The notes below the pieces were generated by a model. It saw only the letters and a program-made list of their open reading frames with translations, had not been told where the DNA came from and did not search any database. DNA of 9,977 bases, from NCBI GenBank assembly GCA_003156695.1, contig PMHN01000176.1, positions 246-10,222 of the forward strand. The letters are read 5' to 3'. Origin of the DNA: Gammaproteobacteria bacterium (GTDB lineage: Bacteria; Pseudomonadota; Gammaproteobacteria; Steroidobacterales; Steroidobacteraceae). Of this stretch, positions 6,516 through 9,977 are shown piece after piece. A program made the translations under genes and the position numbers. Position 1 is the first letter of the stretch, and each line of letters opens with the position of its first letter.

Positions 6516-8162
6516 ATGAGCATCTACGACCAGGACCTGGACAAGAACCCGGCCAACTTCGTGCCGTTGTCGCCCTCGAGCTTCGTGGAACGCAGCGCCG
6601 AGGTGTTCGGCGACCTGCCGGCGGTGCTGCATGGCAGCCGGCGCTACAGCTGGAGCGAGACCCGCGAGCGCGCGGCGCGCCTCGCGTCGGCGCTGCGCTC
6701 CTTCGGTGTCGGCCGCGGCACGACCGTGAGCGCGATGCTGCCCAACACGCCGGAAATGATCGAAGCGCACTACGCCGTGCCAGCGCTGAACGCGGTACTC
6801 AACACCCTCAACATCAGGCTGGACGCGGCACTGCTCGCCTGGCAGATGCAGCACTGCGAAACCGCGGTGCTGCTCACGGATCTGGAGTTCTCACCCATCA
6901 TCAAGGAGGCGCTGCGCATTCTGCGCGACGAGCACGGCCGGACGCCGATCGTCATCGACGTCAGTGACAGTGAGTACCGCGGGCCGGGTGAGCGCCTCGG
7001 GCAGCACGATTACGCAACATTGCTGGGGCAGCACACCCCCTTGTCGCAGCTTCCCGGCCCGCAGGATGAGTGGGACGCCATCGCCGTGTCCTACACCTCC
7101 GGAACCACGGGAAACCCCAAAGGCGTCGTGACCCACCACCGTGGCGCCTATCTGAACGCGGTGAGTAACGCGTTGACCTGGAACATGCCGCACTTTCCGA
7201 AATACCTGTGGACCCTGCCGCTGTTTCACTGCAATGGCTGGTGCTTTCCCTGGACCGTGGCCATGCTCGCCGGCACCCATGTTTGCCTGCGCAAGGTGGA
7301 AGTCGGTGCGGTGCTCGACGCGATGCGCGTGCACGGCGTAGATCACTATTGCGCCGCTCCCATCGTGCACAACATGCTGATCGACGCGGACCCGGCACTG
7401 CGGCAGGGCATTGCGCAGCGCGTGCGCGGCATGGTGGCCGGCGCCGCGCCGCCTGCGGCTATGATCGAAGGCATGCGCAACATCGGTTTCGACCTCACGC
7501 ACGCCTATGGCCTTACCGAGACCTACGGTCCGGCGGCGGTGTCGGCCAAGCGCGAGCATTGGGCCACGCAGAACCTCGCGGAGCAGACGCGCCTGAATGG
7601 CCGTCAGGGCGTGCGCTACGTGCTCGAGGAAGGCATGACCGTGCTCGATCCGCAAACCATGGCGGCGGTGCCGGCGAGCGGGGAGGTAATAGGCGAGATC
7701 ATGTTCCGCGGCAACATCGTTATGAAGGGTTACCTGAAAAACCCCAAAGCCACCAGCGAAGCTTTCGCCGGTGGCTGGTTTCACAGCGGCGACCTGGCGG
7801 TGCTGGAGGCGGACCGCTACGTGAAGATCAAGGACCGCAGCAAGGATGTGATCATCTCCGGCGGCGAGAACATCAGTTCCCTGGAAGTGGAGGACGCGCT
7901 GTACCGCCACCCGGCGGTCATGACGTGTGCCGTGGTGGCGCGCTCCGATCCGAAGTGGGGTGAAACACCGCTGGCGTACGTCGAACTCAAGCCCGGCGCC
8001 ACGGTAACTGCGGACGAGCTGATCCAGCATTGCCGCGGTCTCCTGGCTGCCTACAAGGCGCCGCGCGAGGTGCGCTTCGAGGAGATCCCGAAGACGGCGA
8101 CCGGTAAGATCCAGAAGTTCGTATTGCGGCAGCGGGCCCGCTCGGCCGGCGCAATAGAATAA
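6516..8162 (+). CDS. Acyl-CoA synthetase (AMP-forming), DmdB-like
   Basis: The start is ATG 6516, preceded by TGGAGG (6505-6510) with 5 bases between; the frame is open further upstream but that part lies inside the reductase gene. The 548 residues match full-length family members. The enzyme adenylates a carboxylic acid with ATP and then forms the CoA thioester. Visible motifs are the P-loop YTSGTTGNPKG (193-203), YGLTET (331-336), HSGD (423-426), the hinge region KDRSKDVIISGGENISS (439-455) and the catalytic lysine K531 in PKTATGK. The stretch LWTLPLFHCNGWCFPWT (231-247) and THVCLRKVE resemble the DmdB-like medium/short-chain group. The crotonase gene starts 10 bases after its stop, so the two are tightly coupled. 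The substrate may be a short acid, and a 2-hydroxy acid is conceivable given the lyase in the left module. Cytoplasmic. Confidence 0.93.
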   Translation: MSIYDQDLDKNPANFVPLSPSSFVERSAEVFGDLPAVLHGSRRYSWSETRERAARLASALRSFGVGRGTTVSAMLPNTPEMIEAHYAVPALNAVLNTLNIRLDAALLAWQMQHCETAVLLTDLEFSPIIKEALRILRDEHGRTPIVIDVSDSEYRGPGERLGQHDYATLLGQHTPLSQLPGPQDEWDAIAVSYTSGTTGNPKGVVTHHRGAYLNAVSNALTWNMPHFPKYLWTLPLFHCNGWCFPWTVAMLAGTHVCLRKVEVGAVLDAMRVHGVDHYCAAPIVHNMLIDADPALRQGIAQRVRGMVAGAAPPAAMIEGMRNIGFDLTHAYGLTETYGPAAVSAKREHWATQNLAEQTRLNGRQGVRYVLEEGMTVLDPQTMAAVPASGEVIGEIMFRGNIVMKGYLKNPKATSEAFAGGWFHSGDLAVLEADRYVKIKDRSKDVIISGGENISSLEVEDALYRHPAVMTCAVVARSDPKWGETPLAYVELKPGATVTADELIQHCRGLLAAYKAPREVRFEEIPKTATGKIQKFVLRQRARSAGAIE

Positions 8163-8172
8163 GGAGCCGATT

Positions 8173-8961
8173 ATGTCAGACACGACCGAAGCGCTGGTCA
8201 AGCGCGTGCGGGACGCGCGCGGTGTGGTGACGCTGACCCTCAATCGCCCGCAGGTGTTCAACGCACTCTCGGAAGGGATGCTCACGGCGCTGCAGGGCGA
8301 GCTCGACGTGCTCAGCAAGGACGCGACGCTGCGGGTAGTGGTGTTAGCGGCGTCCGGCAGAGCGTTCTGCGCCGGCCATAACCTGAAGGAAATGCGCACC
8401 CAGCCCTCACTCGAGTACTACCAGCGGCTGTTCGCGCAGTGCTCGCACATGATGCTGAGCTTGCGGCGCCTGCCGGTGCCGGTGATTGCGCGCGTGCACG
8501 GCACCGCAACCGCCGCCGGCTGCCAGCTGGTTGCACAATGCGATCTCGCCGTGGCCTCAAGTGAAGCGCGCTTTGCCGTCAGCGGGGTCAACCTGGGCCT
8601 CTTCTGCTCGATGCCCGGCGTCCCCCTGTCACGCAACGTGGCGCGCAAGGAAGCCTTTGAGATGCTGGTCACGGGCGAATTCATCGATGCCGCGCAGGCG
8701 CGCGTGCGCGGACTCATCAACCGCGTCGTGGAACCGGAGGCGCTGGACGCGGAGATTGAAAAACTGGTCCTGAGCATCCTCGCCAAGCCGCGCGTCGCGG
8801 TCGCGATGGGCAAGGAATTTTTTTACCGGCAGGTGGAGCTCGGCATTGAGGCCGCTTACGAGGCCGCCGGACACACCATGGCCTGCAACATGATGGAGCC
8901 CGTGGCACTCGAGGGAGTGCAGGCGTTCATTGACAAGCGGGCGCCGCGCTGGGAAACCTGA
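8173..8961 (+). CDS. Crotonase-fold enoyl-CoA hydratase-like protein, ECHDC3-like, lacking catalytic glutamates
   Basis: The 262-residue length suits a crotonase monomer. AAGGAG (8161-8166) overlaps the previous gene's TAA and sits 6 bases before the ATG. The CoA/oxyanion-hole segment AFCAGHNLKEM (64-74) and the second segment TATAAGCQLVAQCDLAVAS (111-129) are intact. At the two positions where hydratases have catalytic glutamates (Glu144 and Glu164 of rat crotonase), this protein has Q118 and G138. Human ECHDC3 has the same ATAAGCQLV and PGVNVGLFCS pattern, from memory, so this is a recognised non-canonical subgroup rather than a damaged gene. Classical enoyl-CoA hydration is therefore doubtful; another CoA-ester reaction or a binding role is possible. 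It is co-transcribed with the acyl-CoA synthetase and probably handles its product or a later intermediate. Confidence 0.9.
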   Translation: MSDTTEALVKRVRDARGVVTLTLNRPQVFNALSEGMLTALQGELDVLSKDATLRVVVLAASGRAFCAGHNLKEMRTQPSLEYYQRLFAQCSHMMLSLRRLPVPVIARVHGTATAAGCQLVAQCDLAVASSEARFAVSGVNLGLFCSMPGVPLSRNVARKEAFEMLVTGEFIDAAQARVRGLINRVVEPEALDAEIEKLVLSILAKPRVAVAMGKEFFYRQVELGIEAAYEAAGHTMACNMMEPVALEGVQAFIDKRAPRWET

Positions 8962-8966
8962 AGTCC

Positions 8967-8985
8967 GCTGCGCCGGCGGCTTTTC
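8967..8985 (+). terminator. Weak rho-independent terminator after the crotonase gene
   Basis: GCTGC (8967-8971) pairs with GGCGGC-type sequence (8976-8980, one T-G pair) around the loop GCCG, followed directly by TTTTC. The stem is only 5 bp and the T-run short. Position, 5 bases after the TGA, supports an operon end before the porin gene. Confidence 0.4.
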
Positions 8986-9065
8986 TTAACACGGATTGGT
9001 CTGGCCGCAGCCCCCTGGCTTGCCTAGGATGCGCGTTCCCGCGTTGTGTCCCAGGGAGAGCGCTG

Positions 9066-9977
9066 ATGAAATCCGTCCGTTGCCTGCAGCGCACGCTGCT
9101 GGGCCTCGTCATGATGTGCGCGCTGCTGCCAGCGGCGTGGGCCGCGGATGCCGCGCCCGGAACCATCGTAGGACTGGTCACCAATGCCGCCAGACTCCCG
9201 GTGGCCCACGCGACGGTGACAGCCGTGAGAGCCGATGGCGACGCGATTCGCGCCACGCTGTCGGGAAGCGACGGCGTCTATTCGTTTGCCGATCTGCCCC
9301 CCGGCAGCTGGGTGCTCACATCCCAGCTCGATGATTCCCGGGAAGTCACGACTCCCCCGTTGGCCGTGACATCCGGAAAGGCCACGCGCTACGACATCGT
9401 GATGAATCAGGCGGCCCCGCCGAACGCGGTTGCTGCGCCGGCGCTGGCCGCAGCGGCTCCGGCCATCGCACCGACAATTCCTGAGGCGTTGCAGGCGCCG
9501 GAGCCCGGGCCCGCGGTCGACACGCAGACGCCATTCGCCGTTGGGGATCTGGGCTGGATGAACGGCACCAGCCGTGAGACCACGCCGATATTCGACACCA
9601 AGTTCTTCACGCCCGAAATCCGCTTCGACACGAACTACCTGCAGGATTTCAACAACCCGGTGGATCACACCATCGTCGGCTCGACCGAGGAGTTCCGTTC
9701 GGGGGAGTTCCAGATCGAGCAGGTGAGCTTCGGCGGCAACTTCCACTGGGAGAACGTCCAGGCCCGCTTCCTGTCGATGATGGGCCTGTTTGCGGTCACC
9801 ACGCCGCGCAACGATGCCAGCGCTGGCGTTGGGCAATGGGACCTCCAGGGAGCTTACAAGTATCTCTCGGAAGCCAACGCCGGCTATCACTTCGACGTCG
9901 ACCACGGCCTGAATGTCGATGCCGGGATCTTCGTTTCCTACATCGGGCTCTTCAGCTATTACAACTTCGATAACTGG
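9066..9977 (+). CDS. Secreted carboxypeptidase-regulatory-like domain plus BBP2-type outer-membrane beta-barrel protein (C-terminus off window)
   Basis: The frame runs open from ATG 9066 to the window end (304 codons, no stop). AGGGAGAG (9053-9060) lies 5 bases before the start. Residues 1-26 form a Sec signal peptide with a basic start, a Leu/Met core and a likely cut after AWA. Residues about 32-114 form a carboxypeptidase-regulatory-like beta-sandwich (GLVTNAARLPVAHATVTAV, then SGSDGVYSFADLPPGSWVL). An Ala/Pro-rich linker follows (about 115-150). From about 160 there are alternating polar and aromatic strands. AGIFVSYIGLFSYYNFDNW (287-304 region) is characteristic, as I recall, of the BBP2 (OmpL-like putative porin) family. 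It probably inserts in the outer membrane, with the small domain in the periplasm or at the surface. It may admit the substrate of the neighbouring pathway, but it has its own leader and a terminator before it. Confidence 0.85.
   Translation, partial: MKSVRCLQRTLLGLVMMCALLPAAWAADAAPGTIVGLVTNAARLPVAHATVTAVRADGDAIRATLSGSDGVYSFADLPPGSWVLTSQLDDSREVTTPPLAVTSGKATRYDIVMNQAAPPNAVAAPALAAAAPAIAPTIPEALQAPEPGPAVDTQTPFAVGDLGWMNGTSRETTPIFDTKFFTPEIRFDTNYLQDFNNPVDHTIVGSTEEFRSGEFQIEQVSFGGNFHWENVQARFLSMMGLFAVTTPRNDASAGVGQWDLQGAYKYLSEANAGYHFDVDHGLNVDAGIFVSYIGLFSYYNFDNW

Noticed and set aside
6891..8399. Long (502-codon) open frame on the minus strand opposite the acyl-CoA synthetase and crotonase genes
   Set aside because: Its product is rich in Arg, His and Ala with no recognisable domain, and it lies antisense to two clearly recognised enzymes. 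It is a by-product of GC-rich codon use.
9024..9905. 293-codon minus-strand open frame opposite the porin gene
   Set aside because: No domain or ribosome site was seen; the plus strand has a signal peptide and recognisable domains over the same bases.

Overview
The window is GC-rich bacterial chromosomal DNA with compact gene spacing and good Shine-Dalgarno sites. It carries FCD-type GntR and CbbR-like LysR regulators and an outer-membrane BBP2-type porin. This points to a Gram-negative proteobacterium, most likely beta- or gammaproteobacterial; nothing here fixes the genus. I found no tRNA, rRNA, CRISPR, insertion sequence or integrase.

Left part (1-4154): a two-gene minus-strand unit encodes an OxlT-type oxalate/formate antiporter (1666-2982) followed, after 40 bases, by a thiamine-diphosphate-dependent acyl-CoA lyase/decarboxylase (1625 to beyond base 1, C-terminus cut off). 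A GntR/FCD regulator (3450-4154) is divergent from it. The 467-base gap between them holds two copies of a GATATATC palindrome. Each copy lies in the 18-base spacer of a candidate sigma-70 promoter, one facing each way and with identical geometry. This looks like a self-regulating repressor switch.

Right part (4133-8961): a CbbR-like LysR gene (minus strand) overlaps the gntR 3' end by 22 bases. It is divergent from a plus-strand run: an unrecognised 84-aa protein with a perfect ribosome binding site, a YdhF-like aldo/keto reductase, a DmdB-like acyl-CoA synthetase and an ECHDC3-like crotonase that lacks both classical catalytic glutamates. A weak terminator follows. The window then ends inside a secreted protein with a carboxypeptidase-regulatory-like domain joined to a BBP2 beta-barrel (9066 onwards, incomplete).

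How the genes could work together (inference): the lyase has the active-site features of the 2-hydroxyacyl-CoA lyase/acetolactate synthase group rather than those of true oxalyl-CoA decarboxylase. The transporter nevertheless keeps the Arg/Lys pair that OxlT uses for a small carboxylate. A coherent reading is uptake of a small 2-hydroxy or dicarboxylic acid in exchange for formate, CoA activation by a ligase or CoA-transferase, cleavage to formyl-CoA plus a carbonyl product, and possibly reduction of that carbonyl by the aldo/keto reductase. The two modules have separate regulators, so their link is unproven.
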